IMG/VR virus record: IMGVR_UViG_3300006790_000022
Span: 1-52,482 of that record
Length of the DNA stretch: 52,482 bases
Strand: one strand, 5' to 3'
From: a virus
Shown: piece after piece, positions 13,959-22,417 of the stretch
How positions within the stretch are numbered: position 1 is the first letter of the stretch
Layout: every line of letters starts with the position of its first letter
Position numbers and translations under genes: made by a program
Notes under the pieces: generated by a model
The model's database searches: none
What the model was told of the DNA's origin: nothing
Seen by the model: the letters and a program-made list of their open reading frames with translations, nothing else

Positions 13959-15371
13959 ATGAAAATTGTAGACAGAAATACTATCCCTCAGAATATGAGC
14001 GATACGAAAACTATCCAACATTTTGGTACTCTTTTAGGAGAAAAGCCTCACAAATTGGGTACTGTGGTTACAATGTACCCACACTTAGCAATCAGTACTT
14101 TGACTGATGCATTAAAAAATGTTTATTACAATCCTAAGAAATCAGAAGGGTCTTTTAGCCCTGTGAACTCAATGTGTATTGAGTGGGATATCAACGTTAA
14201 CTTTATTAAGAAAGTTAAGATTGTTGGTGCTATCTCGGGAGACGGTTCTCAAGAGCAAGTTGAGACTATCATCTTGGAGGAAAGATATTATGACAAAAAT
14301 GATACTTTCACATTAGAGAACAAGCAACAATTATTTGTTACTGCAGTTCCTAAGAAAATCTCACAAAAGAAATATGAGTACAGAGTAAGATTGGTGACTA
14401 ATGATCCAACCAAGACTATTAACACTGCTTACGCTGCTGCTGGTTTCACTACTAGATACAGAAGTAACTACTTCCCAGAGTTATCTGAGAGAGGATACAC
14501 TAAATTTGTAAGTAACACTGAAAAGCACAGAAATTACATTTCTCGTCATAGAGCTTCTGTAGACTGGTCATCTGACTATGCTAGACAAGAAGATATCTAT
14601 ATCCAAACTGCTAAAGGTAAGGATGATTCAGCTTACTACAAAATGAATAAAAAAGAGAAAGATTGTTTAGATCACTTCTTGAACTCAAGAGACCAAGCAT
14701 GTGTTTGGGGTGAGACTAACTACGATGTGAACGGTAAATGTCGTTTGCAAGATGACCACGGTCGTGACATCCCTATGGGAGATGGTGTAGTAGCTCAAAT
14801 CGAGAGATACTGTGATAAATTCTCTTACTCTATTTTAACTGCTGACATTTTAGATGACGTTATCACTTCAATGGTTGAAAAATCAGATAACCCAACTGGA
14901 AATGTTTATGCTGTTATCTGTAACGAAAGATTATGGAGAGCATTTGGTAAATTGATGAAAGATGACTTGAGATTTATTTCTCCATCTGATGGATCTTACT
15001 TCTACTCTAAAGCTAAAGGTAAAGAGGTTGAAGTTGGAGCTACTTTCAAATCTTACCATGTACAAGGTAATACAATTACTTTTATGCCAGATAGATCTTT
15101 AGGTCAAGAATATCCTGATCATGGATACGGTATCTTCTTAGATACAGGTGTTGACTTAAACTCTGGAAGACCTAATATCGCTATGTTTACGTTAAAAGGG
15201 TCAGAAATGATTTCTGGAAACTTAAACGGTATGGGTGGACAAGACGGTATGACTTCTGGAGAAGTTTCTACAGGAGTTGCTGGTTCTCAGTACCACTTGT
15301 TAGGGTTCGCTGGTACAGTTGTATTCAACCCTTACAAATCTTTCATCTTGGAAGAGTCAGTAATTGTGTAA
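13959..15371 (+). CDS. Major capsid protein (putative)
   Basis: This 470-residue protein lies downstream of portal and scaffold. It has its own promoter (13866), structured leader and terminator (15394). Its codon choice is the most biased in the window (AAC, TTC, ATC, GGA/GGT, TTG), as expected for the most abundant protein. Length fits HK97-fold capsid proteins of crAss-like phages (about 490). The sequence shows an extended N-terminal arm, a beta-rich E-loop-like region (about 70-140) and a mixed alpha/beta core (e.g. GNVYAVICNERLWRAFGKLM, about 315-335). A Gly-rich C-terminal segment ends in VVFNPYKSFILEESVIV. There is no GG tag and no obvious cleaved propeptide. No sequence motif is diagnostic, so the call combines context and expression signals. 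Confidence 0.85.
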   Translation: MKIVDRNTIPQNMSDTKTIQHFGTLLGEKPHKLGTVVTMYPHLAISTLTDALKNVYYNPKKSEGSFSPVNSMCIEWDINVNFIKKVKIVGAISGDGSQEQVETIILEERYYDKNDTFTLENKQQLFVTAVPKKISQKKYEYRVRLVTNDPTKTINTAYAAAGFTTRYRSNYFPELSERGYTKFVSNTEKHRNYISRHRASVDWSSDYARQEDIYIQTAKGKDDSAYYKMNKKEKDCLDHFLNSRDQACVWGETNYDVNGKCRLQDDHGRDIPMGDGVVAQIERYCDKFSYSILTADILDDVITSMVEKSDNPTGNVYAVICNERLWRAFGKLMKDDLRFISPSDGSYFYSKAKGKEVEVGATFKSYHVQGNTITFMPDRSLGQEYPDHGYGIFLDTGVDLNSGRPNIAMFTLKGSEMISGNLNGMGGQDGMTSGEVSTGVAGSQYHLLGFAGTVVFNPYKSFILEESVIV

Positions 15372-15393
15372 TAATAATTACTCGTAATATACT

Positions 15394-15424
15394 AAGAGGT
15401 ATCTATTTAGGTACCTCTTTTTTA
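15394..15424 (+). terminator. Rho-independent terminator of the capsid gene
   Basis: AAGAGGTA (15394-15401) pairs perfectly with TACCTCTT (15412-15419) around a ten-base loop and leads into a T-run. Together with the promoter at 13866 it makes the capsid gene a one-gene transcription unit. Confidence 0.9.
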
Positions 15425-15456
15425 TTATACACATAGAAAATTAAAATATTATGACT

Positions 15457-15464
15457 ATATTTTG
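15457..15464 (+). promoter_or_regulatory. Possible promoter element ATATTTTG
   Basis: The octamer ATATTTTG, preceded by CT as CTATATTTTG, lies 40 bases before the ATG at 15504. It falls just after the capsid terminator, where a new promoter is needed. The same octamer occurs at 13885 and 37381. TA-to-TTTG spacing is one base longer than the TAnnTTTG consensus. Confidence 0.35.
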
Positions 15465-15503
15465 GTTGTTATAAACATTTTAATAAAAACAAATAAGAAT
15501 AAT

Positions 15504-16364
15504 ATGAGTGAAAAAGGAATGCTTAATTTAGAGCAGAAGGAGAATGGTACTCCTATTGATAAGATTATTACCCTTAGGGGAATCTTTAAAACAAAGCATA
15601 CAGTTCAACCGGCTTTTGACCCTAAAGTAGGGTGGTATAGAGGCGTAAAAAGAATTACAGAGGATGATAAAAAATCCCTTACTTATTATGTAACTGTAGG
15701 TGAAACAGGCGAAAATGCTAGAAAAAATACTTCAATTGTCCTTGAGGATGGTATTGAGTTTAACCTTGATAATGAAGTAGATGCTATTAACTGGGCCTGG
15801 GTAAAGGAGACTAAAGAAGTTGCTTCATCATTTGAGGAAGCACAAAAATCAAAGACAGCAAGATTCTACGTAGAAATTGAAGGTAAAGAAGCTTTAAAGA
15901 AAAATATTGAAGTTGAGAAGAAATTCGAAGCTATTAAATATGTATTAGAGGATTCACCAGTAAACTATGAAAATAGAGCTTTGTTATTAGGATTTGACAT
16001 GAAGGGTGAAAATCCTGAGGTTGTTAAACAGTTCCTATTAGAACAAGCTAATAATAGTAAAACTTGTAAAAAAGTAATCGAAGTATATGAAAGTAAATTC
16101 TTAGGTATTCACTTACTTTATTTGAAGGCTAAACAAAAAAATGTAATTACTACAACTCCTAATGGAGCAATTAAGTTTGGATCTCAAGTATTTGGAATGT
16201 CTGACGAAGCTGCAATTTCTTTCTTACAAAACAAAGATAATAAGGAAGTATTAGCGTTATTAGAAAAAGAAACTAATCCTGATTACTTTGTGAAAGATAA
16301 TGACCCCGCAAACGACAAAGAGGAAGGTACAGAACAGGGGGCTGCTTTCGACTTCACAAAATAA
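15504..16364 (+). CDS. Uncharacterised head-region protein
   Basis: A 286-residue product begins at the ATG preceded by AATAAGAATAAT, the same leader as the gene at 12604. An upstream in-frame TTG at 15462 would lie inside the promoter-like motif and is unlikely. Residues about 1-110 look like a small beta domain (QPAFDPKVGWYRGVKR...). The middle (about 110-230) is helical and charged, and the C-terminus is acidic. It has no tag, membrane segment or known domain. It lies between capsid and connector genes, seven bases ahead of the next gene, so a head completion or cargo function is possible. Confidence 0.65.
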   Translation: MSEKGMLNLEQKENGTPIDKIITLRGIFKTKHTVQPAFDPKVGWYRGVKRITEDDKKSLTYYVTVGETGENARKNTSIVLEDGIEFNLDNEVDAINWAWVKETKEVASSFEEAQKSKTARFYVEIEGKEALKKNIEVEKKFEAIKYVLEDSPVNYENRALLLGFDMKGENPEVVKQFLLEQANNSKTCKKVIEVYESKFLGIHLLYLKAKQKNVITTTPNGAIKFGSQVFGMSDEAAISFLQNKDNKEVLALLEKETNPDYFVKDNDPANDKEEGTEQGAAFDFTK

Positions 16365-16370
16365 TAATAA

Positions 16371-17147
16371 ATGACTCACAGACAATTTTACGAATATCTA
16401 CTAACAGAGCTTAATACAGTAAAAGCTCCGTCATTACATCTTGAAGATTTCTTATACTTTGGTAATAAAGGTATTCAAGAATATGTCAATGAGAGATACA
16501 GAAAGTATCAAGATACACAACAACTTACAGATGATTTACAAGCGCTCCACTCTTCTACGAGTGGGGTGTATGTAACAAATTCATCCCCAGCCACCACTAC
16601 TTTTACAGGAAGTTTTTCCGGGTCTAGAAATACTTATTTTGGTAATAAGTATAATAGTGCTTTTATGGTTGTTGGGCTTCCTAGTGATTATTTTCACTTA
16701 CTAAGTTGTAATACAAGTGTACAAACTAATATACCTTATAAGTGTCAACCTGCTGGGTATATACACCAAGGTGTTACGAAAAGATTGACATCTGATCTAG
16801 CCGTTGGTATAATGAATAATGCATTTTTAAAGCCTGATTATAGAACTACTTATTATAAAATAGTAGATGATTATAGAGATAATATTAAACCTGGAGCTAT
16901 AGAAATTTATTACGGTGATCCCAATAAGTTTTCCGTGACAGAGTTTAATATTGACTATTTAAAACAACCAGCTTTAATAACGATGACTGCTACACAAAGA
17001 GATGCAGTAACTGATAATACCCCACAAATGGAATTTCCAGAATATGTTTGTAATGAAATTATAAAACGTACAGTAAAATTAATTTTGGAAAACCAACAAA
17101 ACCCTAGATTACAGACACATATACCGACAAATGAGTCGATTGAATAA
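16371..17147 (+). CDS. Putative head-tail connector or ring protein
   Basis: This 258-residue protein begins with a helical segment (FYEYLLTELNTVKAPSLHLEDF, then FGNKGIQEYVNERY), continues with a Thr/Ser-rich beta insertion (about 60-85), and ends in helices (EFPEYVCNEIIKRTVKLILE). The helix-beta-helix plan resembles podovirus adaptor (P22 gp4/T7 gp11-like) proteins and the genes at 20174 and 20877 here. In crAss-like phages several such ring proteins stack below the portal. The assignment is architectural inference. The gene ends exactly at the TACCTTTG promoter of the following unit. Confidence 0.6.
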   Translation: MTHRQFYEYLLTELNTVKAPSLHLEDFLYFGNKGIQEYVNERYRKYQDTQQLTDDLQALHSSTSGVYVTNSSPATTTFTGSFSGSRNTYFGNKYNSAFMVVGLPSDYFHLLSCNTSVQTNIPYKCQPAGYIHQGVTKRLTSDLAVGIMNNAFLKPDYRTTYYKIVDDYRDNIKPGAIEIYYGDPNKFSVTEFNIDYLKQPALITMTATQRDAVTDNTPQMEFPEYVCNEIIKRTVKLILENQQNPRLQTHIPTNESIE

Positions 17148-17155
17148 TACCTTTG
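17148..17155 (+). promoter_or_regulatory. Promoter -7 element TACCTTTG upstream of 17281
   Basis: This is a perfect TAnnTTTG, identical to the capsid promoter octamer, overlapping the stop codon region of the preceding gene. No clear -33 TTTG is visible. It would produce a leader of about 120 bases for a one-gene transcript ending at 18325-18353. Confidence 0.55.
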
Positions 17156-17200
17156 TAGTTAGAATTTAATTTAGTATACTACAAAAACAATAGGTTGCGG

Positions 17201-17253
17201 ATACCAGCTGTGACCTTATAAAATTTATAAAAACGATTTTACTACACTGGTAT
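17201..17253 (+). promoter_or_regulatory. Structured 5' leader of the 17281 gene
   Basis: ATACCAG (17201-17207) pairs with CTGGTAT (17247-17253). Inside lies a small AT hairpin (TTATA 17216-17220 with TATAA 17226-17230). The paired ends close a leader fold about 28 bases before the start codon. It does not match a riboswitch I know, and mRNA stability or translational timing is a possible role. Confidence 0.4.
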
Positions 17254-17280
17254 AAGTAAGATCAAAAACAAAAGAAAATT

Positions 17281-18300
17281 ATGTTTACATTAGGAGACAA
17301 ATTAAGAGTATTAAACTCAGATGCCGAAGTTATCGTAAGAGATAATACCGGAGCTACTGTAGCCACAAGTGGTGCTGTAGCAAATACTGATACTATCTCA
17401 ATTGAAGGTTTTGGTACCTTTGCTATTGCTGATATTTCAGATATGAAAATGCACAGAGGAATTACTGCTGCTAACGAATCAATTGATTGGACTATTGTTG
17501 CTCCAGCTGGTATTGTTATTGGTGATGCTGTAGAAGTTAGAGTATACGCTAAGACTGGAAGATATCAATCAGAAGTTAAAAATAACTTTATTGGTGCTGC
17601 TAGACCAATTACTTTTATGACCCAACCATTAACAGCTGTTACCGCTGCTGCTATTAGAACTGCAATTGTAACTGCTTGGACTAATAGAGTAACTCAATTC
17701 CATATTGAGGATCCAGTAATTAATATTACTAACGGTGCTGCTGCTGCTGATATCGATGTTGCTACTACTGCTGGTTATGAGTCAGTTGAAGTAACTAAAA
17801 TTGAAATTTCTAGAGCTAACTCTGGTATTGGAACTCAAACTCCAGTATCATTAGCTAAAAACGTAACTAACTCATCTGCTGAGCCAGGATTAGGTACTGG
17901 TAAATTCTTAGAAGAGTCTGTAAAAATGGCTACAGGATACAATACTGATCCTTATGGATTAGATCAAGATTCTACTAACGTAGATATTAGAGGATTGTAT
18001 ACTGAAGTATCTTTCACTATTGATACTACTTTCGATGAGAATCTATCTACTTTAGCTGCTGACCATGGTCCGCTTCCAGCTACTCACAGATTTACTATCT
18101 GGATGAATGAGTCTACAATGATTGCTGCTAACGCTGCTATTTCTAAAATGGCTGCTGCTGCTATCTTAGCTGCTGCTGCTAACGCTGGATCTACAGCTAC
18201 TGTTCAAGCTGCTCCTTTAACAAGAGCACAAGAAGAGACAGAATCATTAATCTTAGCTGATAGAAGTTCTGTTGCTACTGTTGCTGCGTTTATCGCGTAA
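17281..18300 (+). CDS. Abundant structural protein (auxiliary capsid or tail candidate)
   Basis: This 339-residue protein is rich in Ala and Thr. Beta-rich segments come first (about 1-110, with ADISDMKMHRGI and WTIVAPAGIVIGDAVEVRVYAK patterns). Mixed segments follow, and an Ala-rich helical tail closes the protein (about 275-339). Codon use is strongly biased to GCT/ACT/GTT/ATT, and the gene has a private promoter, structured leader and terminator, like the capsid gene. These features mark it as one of the most abundant virion proteins. Auxiliary capsid, head-tail ring or tail-tube protein are all compatible, and no motif discriminates. It has no GG tag. Confidence 0.75.
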   Translation: MFTLGDKLRVLNSDAEVIVRDNTGATVATSGAVANTDTISIEGFGTFAIADISDMKMHRGITAANESIDWTIVAPAGIVIGDAVEVRVYAKTGRYQSEVKNNFIGAARPITFMTQPLTAVTAAAIRTAIVTAWTNRVTQFHIEDPVINITNGAAAADIDVATTAGYESVEVTKIEISRANSGIGTQTPVSLAKNVTNSSAEPGLGTGKFLEESVKMATGYNTDPYGLDQDSTNVDIRGLYTEVSFTIDTTFDENLSTLAADHGPLPATHRFTIWMNESTMIAANAAISKMAAAAILAAAANAGSTATVQAAPLTRAQEETESLILADRSSVATVAAFIA

Positions 18301-18324
18301 TAGTCTAAGAAATAGATTAAAAAG

Positions 18325-18353
18325 AAAGCTCGTCTACAAAGGCGGGCTTTTTT
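18325..18353 (+). terminator. Rho-independent terminator after 17281 gene
   Basis: AAAGCTCGTC (18325-18334) pairs with GGCGGGCTTT (18341-18350), with two G-U pairs, around TACAAA and is followed by T residues. Confidence 0.88.
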
Positions 18354-18407
18354 ACTTTATATATTCAAGTATTTTTACTATAATGTATAATACGCAAAAC
18401 TTGTATT

Positions 18408-20171
18408 ATGGGAATATTAAAATATCAAGGAGGTAATAAATTAATAGCCGCTAAAGGAGATAATATTATAGCTACTAGAGCTGCTTCTGCTCCAAATTAT
18501 AAAGCACAACCAAATAAAGTGGTTAAACCTGCAGTTTGGGATAAATCTGGATATGAAAAGTATATAAGTGACCCAAATTATGTAGCAGCAGCATCCCGAG
18601 GTAATACAAAACAACAAGGTATTGTAGATTACTATAAAAGTTTACCGGGGTCTACAGGAAGAGAAGGAGGAGAACAATTCTTTCAAGATGTAGCTAGAGA
18701 TATGGGAGAAGTATACTCGTATGATGCAGATGCTACAAAGGCAGACTGGATATTTGATAGAAAAGCTACTGATGAATTAGCTGCTAAAAGAAAAGCTGAT
18801 GCTATAGCTGCACAGAGACAATCAGATAGTGCTAGAGGGTTTACACCTGGATTTAAATATGAGGATGGTCAACTATACCAAAGAAGACAAGGTAAGGATA
18901 CAGGAAAAGAACATTGGGAAGCTTCCAACTATAATATGGCCAAAATGTACGCTAAGAAATATGGTACAGATGGTTTAAGTAGTAAAGAGATAGTTCAACA
19001 GGTTAAAGAAAACCCAAGAGCATTTGCCTCTACTTGGGGCACACCACAAAATATAGCTCAAGCACAAGGAATTAAAATTAAGGAAAATAATATGACAAAT
19101 TATAGAAATGGAGGTAGATTACTAAAATACCAAACCGGTAATAAAGTAGACTCTGTAAATACTTACCAGATTACACCTAAGGCAGTAAACGGTGTACAAA
19201 GAACAAATACAGCTGTTTTAACTCCAGGTGAAGTAGATCCTAAACAATATCAAGGTTTAAGCGAATGGCAGCCAGCCTATGATCCAAACAGACCTACTCA
19301 ATTAGATAGTAAAGCCAAAGCTAATGCAGCTATAATGGCAGAAAGAAATAGAAGAAATCAAGAGATAATTAAATTTAGACAAGGGGTTCAGAAGAAATAT
19401 GGCATAGATCCTAATACTATGGATATAAACCAAACAATCGACCCTAATGCTGTTTATCCGGAAGACCACAAACAAGCAGGTCAAAGAATGATACCAGCAG
19501 AAGACTTAGAAAATTTTTATAAAAATCTAGAGTGGAAAAATGCTTATAGAAGAAGAGCGGGGTTTAAAGAAAAACAATATTACGGAAGTAAAGAAGCTGA
19601 ACAGCAAGGTTATACACCTCAGACAAATATTAGAGATTTAAACTTTGGTTATAGATTAACTACTGGATCTCAAGCGCCTGCTAGAAAACATAAAAGAGGT
19701 GGGGTTTTACTTAAAAAATCACAGAAAGGTGGTAAGTTAACTACTAAAGTTGAGGGTTACGATGGGGTAGTAAGTGAAACTTATGGTAAGTGGCTTACTA
19801 AACAATCTAAAAAACGTAAGAATAAAAGAAAGAAACAAGGTGGTGGAGATGGTTCATTAGAGGAACTATATAAAAAAGAATTACGTGTTTTAAATAAAGC
19901 TAAAAGAAAAGCTGAAAGAAAAGCAGATAGTAAAACAGCTAGCTATAACTGCGGTGGTAAATCTCACAAAGGTGGTGGGGTTTTACTTAGAAAAGGTCAA
20001 AAAGGTTTTGTAGTAAAGGATAATTCGGTTACTAAAAAGAATGACAAAGATTATAAAAAGTCTCAGAAAGATAAAGAAAAAAGGGCTAAGAAATCTGAAA
20101 AGACTTATAAGAAAGCATTAAAAAAACAAGGCTCTTTAGATTTAAATAAGATTGCTACTATAAAGAGATAA
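18408..20171 (+). CDS. Basic protein with four GG-tag copies
   Basis: This 587-residue protein begins MGILKYQGGNKL and carries three more related segments: GGRLLKYQTGNK (about 235-246), GGVLLKKSQKGGKL (431-444) and GGGVLLRKGQKGF (about 524-536). The tags divide it into blocks: a helical first block, a second block after the internal Met229, a short third block, and a very Lys-rich tail (about 450-587) with a small Cys-Gly spacer. Met229 is preceded by GGAAAATAAT, which looks like the start regions of genes here, so a gene fusion or an internal start is possible. The basic tail suggests contact with DNA or with the acidic scaffold. It is probably a virion or encapsidated protein. It is followed after two bases by a connector candidate. 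Confidence 0.78.
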   Translation: MGILKYQGGNKLIAAKGDNIIATRAASAPNYKAQPNKVVKPAVWDKSGYEKYISDPNYVAAASRGNTKQQGIVDYYKSLPGSTGREGGEQFFQDVARDMGEVYSYDADATKADWIFDRKATDELAAKRKADAIAAQRQSDSARGFTPGFKYEDGQLYQRRQGKDTGKEHWEASNYNMAKMYAKKYGTDGLSSKEIVQQVKENPRAFASTWGTPQNIAQAQGIKIKENNMTNYRNGGRLLKYQTGNKVDSVNTYQITPKAVNGVQRTNTAVLTPGEVDPKQYQGLSEWQPAYDPNRPTQLDSKAKANAAIMAERNRRNQEIIKFRQGVQKKYGIDPNTMDINQTIDPNAVYPEDHKQAGQRMIPAEDLENFYKNLEWKNAYRRRAGFKEKQYYGSKEAEQQGYTPQTNIRDLNFGYRLTTGSQAPARKHKRGGVLLKKSQKGGKLTTKVEGYDGVVSETYGKWLTKQSKKRKNKRKKQGGGDGSLEELYKKELRVLNKAKRKAERKADSKTASYNCGGKSHKGGGVLLRKGQKGFVVKDNSVTKKNDKDYKKSQKDKEKRAKKSEKTYKKALKKQGSLDLNKIATIKR

Positions 20172-20173
20172 GT

Positions 20174-20869
20174 ATGACTCTAAACGAGATAACATCAGCA
20201 ATACGTAATAGAGTTTCAGATGGTTTATCTGGAAATATTTCTAACCAAGCTTACTCAGTTAAACAAATTGAGGAGGAAGTTGATTTAGAAAGAGCTGCTT
20301 ATATACAAAAATATGCAGACTCCGGAAGAAAGCTTAATCCTAAATATTTATACCAAACTATAGATGCTTTACACGTAACCTGTCACGACTTATCACAGAA
20401 TGCTCCATGTGGGTTTTCTTCCGGGGATGGAGTACCAGCTGTTAAAATACCACCTGTAGCAGCTACATTCGATGATAGTGCTGTAGAATATTTTGGTCTT
20501 ATGAATAAGCAGGAAGACTTTATTGTGTATTTTGATACCGATAGTATGCAAAACCATAAATATCGCGTTAGAACGTCTAAAAGACCGTTTATTTGGATTG
20601 ATACAACACAAGATAAAAATGGCATGATGACAGCTTATCTAATGAATGCTGGTCAACATGTTGGTTTAAAATATATGTCAATAAGAGCTATTTTTGAACA
20701 CCCATCAAGAATTGGGGATGATAGTCCTGATTTTGGTGATAAGGAATATCCAGCACCAGGACACGTTCAACAAGCTATAATTGATACTTTGACTGAGAAA
20801 TATGTTAGATACTATAGACAGATGAATCTGCCTCCTTTACCTAATACTCAGTCTGACCCAGTAACTTAA
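20174..20869 (+). CDS. Putative connector or ring protein
   Basis: This 231-residue protein has a helical N-terminus (LNEITSAIRNRVSDGL..., then QIEEEVDLERAAYIQKYADSG). A central beta domain with Cys and Pro-rich loops follows (about 70-190), and a final helix (QQAIIDTLTEKYVRYYRQMN). This resembles the architecture of the proteins at 16371 and 20877, and of ring proteins in podovirus connectors. No catalytic motif is present. It is seven bases from the next gene, in an operon leading to the giant tail protein. Confidence 0.6.
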   Translation: MTLNEITSAIRNRVSDGLSGNISNQAYSVKQIEEEVDLERAAYIQKYADSGRKLNPKYLYQTIDALHVTCHDLSQNAPCGFSSGDGVPAVKIPPVAATFDDSAVEYFGLMNKQEDFIVYFDTDSMQNHKYRVRTSKRPFIWIDTTQDKNGMMTAYLMNAGQHVGLKYMSIRAIFEHPSRIGDDSPDFGDKEYPAPGHVQQAIIDTLTEKYVRYYRQMNLPPLPNTQSDPVT

Positions 20870-20876
20870 TTAATTT

Positions 20877-21644
20877 ATGGCACAAGAAGAAGCTCAAGAG
20901 CGTTTATATGAATACTTGACTAGTAAGCATAGAATGAAAGCATTATTTGGAATATCTATGACTGATGATGATTTCGTTGAAGATTCTTACTTTATATTTC
21001 GCGACCTAGGAAATGTTGCTACAGCTGTACATGGGTTTACGGCTAATATAGATCAAGATGGTTTTGTAGACCTTCCTTGTAATTTCGAATATATAGAGGC
21101 TGTATCAGAGGGGTCAACAGCAGATTTTAGTGATGATGATCTAGTAATTCTATATGGAGACCCTACAACTATAACTATAACAGCTAGTTATTCATTTTTA
21201 CCTGATGTGGTTAGTGATCCGTCTTTTAAAAGACATAATTTATCTAGATCAGACCTTCATCCAAAGGGTGATTTTGTTCCATATGAAATTGATGCATCTG
21301 GTACTTGTAAGAAACTTAGATTTGATAAGAAGTTTGTTGGTAATATGGTTACCGTTATTTATAGGGGTATTTTAATGGATTCCGATCAAAACCCGTTGTT
21401 AACTAGGAAAGAAGTTGAAGCCATTGCTTATAAGATGGCCTTCTTAGTAACACAAAAGAAAGCTTTTATGGGGGATGATCAATCTACTAAATTCCTACCA
21501 TATATTAAACCAGAAGCTGAGCGTATGGCCGCTGCAGCTAAAATTCCTGAATATTTATCTCAAAACTTCTTAGACAGACTACTTTCTGCAAAAACTAGAT
21601 CAGATAGAAAAGTATTTTATAGTAGTTATAAAACTTTAGAATAA
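20877..21644 (+). CDS. Putative connector or ring protein
   Basis: This 255-residue protein starts with helices (EAQERLYEYLTSKHRMKALF). A beta domain includes a DLPCNFEYIEAVSEG segment, typical of tail-tubular or adaptor proteins where a 'Pro-x-Asn/Asp-Phe-x-x-Ile' turn leads into a strand. It ends in helices (KEVEAIAYKMAFLVTQKKAFM and beyond). It overlaps the next gene by one base (TAATG). With 16371 and 20174 it forms a set of three size-matched proteins that could build successive rings below the portal. This is inferred from architecture and neighbours only. Confidence 0.6.
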   Translation: MAQEEAQERLYEYLTSKHRMKALFGISMTDDDFVEDSYFIFRDLGNVATAVHGFTANIDQDGFVDLPCNFEYIEAVSEGSTADFSDDDLVILYGDPTTITITASYSFLPDVVSDPSFKRHNLSRSDLHPKGDFVPYEIDASGTCKKLRFDKKFVGNMVTVIYRGILMDSDQNPLLTRKEVEAIAYKMAFLVTQKKAFMGDDQSTKFLPYIKPEAERMAAAAKIPEYLSQNFLDRLLSAKTRSDRKVFYSSYKTLE

Positions 21645-22417
21645 TGCCTACTCATGTTTATAATGAGGACGGAAAATTAATAAAGGTAGCAGCATTTGAC
21701 GCAAGTCTTATGCTTACCCTTAAGGATATATTTCCTAACGATAAAGAATTCGCTAAGGAAGTATTGGAAGTTAAATCAAACTCACCTAAGGGTAAACTAC
21801 AAAAGTTATATAATGTTAAAGATAATTCTTCATTAGTTAGGAAGATCTTTAGATTATATATAAAAAGTGTTCTTTGGGATATAATATCTGGAAATTGTTC
21901 ATATATGTTTCCAGGTAATTGTAAAGCTGAGATATATACAGCTGAAATGAAAGATTCAGTTGTTAAGTATAGAAGGCAGAAAGGTCAGTTACATGAATTC
22001 GATCTTTTAGCCACTAATTATAAAATACCTAGAGTTAAGTATAGATTTTCTAAACACTCTAGACGTCAGCAATTAGAAGTTTATGTTAATAAACCATATT
22101 ATAAACATCTAGTAGATACAGCTAATAGTGGTAAAAACTTCTCTAAGCGACCAAAAAATATTAATCACTTTCTACCGGAGATTTACGAACAATTTCCTTA
22201 TATTAAAGAAAGTAGTATAAATAAGATTGTAAGAATAGGATCCAGAAGAATGGCTTACAATTTAAGGAGAGGGGAAGAACTTAGGATCATAGATAAAGAC
22301 GGTGAGATCAGATTTTATAGACCTCTAGGTAAAAATCATGATAAAGTAATGAGATCCGTCAAGAAGAAAAGATTAAATAGAGAAAAGAAACAAAATGAGT
22401 CAAGAACAGTCAGTTAA
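21644..22417 (+). CDS. Basic tail-operon protein
   Basis: This 257-residue protein is strongly basic, with helical segments and a Lys/Arg-rich C-terminus (VKKKRLNREKKQ). A conserved-looking block INKIVRIGSRRMAYNLRRGEEL lies near residue 200. There is no membrane segment and no tag. It overlaps the start of the giant tail protein gene by 23 bases, so the two are translationally coupled and the products may assemble together. No family recognised; a tail assembly or tail-tip factor is an inference. Confidence 0.65.
   Translation: MPTHVYNEDGKLIKVAAFDASLMLTLKDIFPNDKEFAKEVLEVKSNSPKGKLQKLYNVKDNSSLVRKIFRLYIKSVLWDIISGNCSYMFPGNCKAEIYTAEMKDSVVKYRRQKGQLHEFDLLATNYKIPRVKYRFSKHSRRQQLEVYVNKPYYKHLVDTANSGKNFSKRPKNINHFLPEIYEQFPYIKESSINKIVRIGSRRMAYNLRRGEELRIIDKDGEIRFYRPLGKNHDKVMRSVKKKRLNREKKQNESRTVS

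Noticed and set aside
15462-15503. Upstream TTG start for the gene after the capsid terminator
   Set aside because: It would begin within the promoter-like ATATTTTG motif; the ATG at 15504 has the typical AATAAGAATAAT leader.
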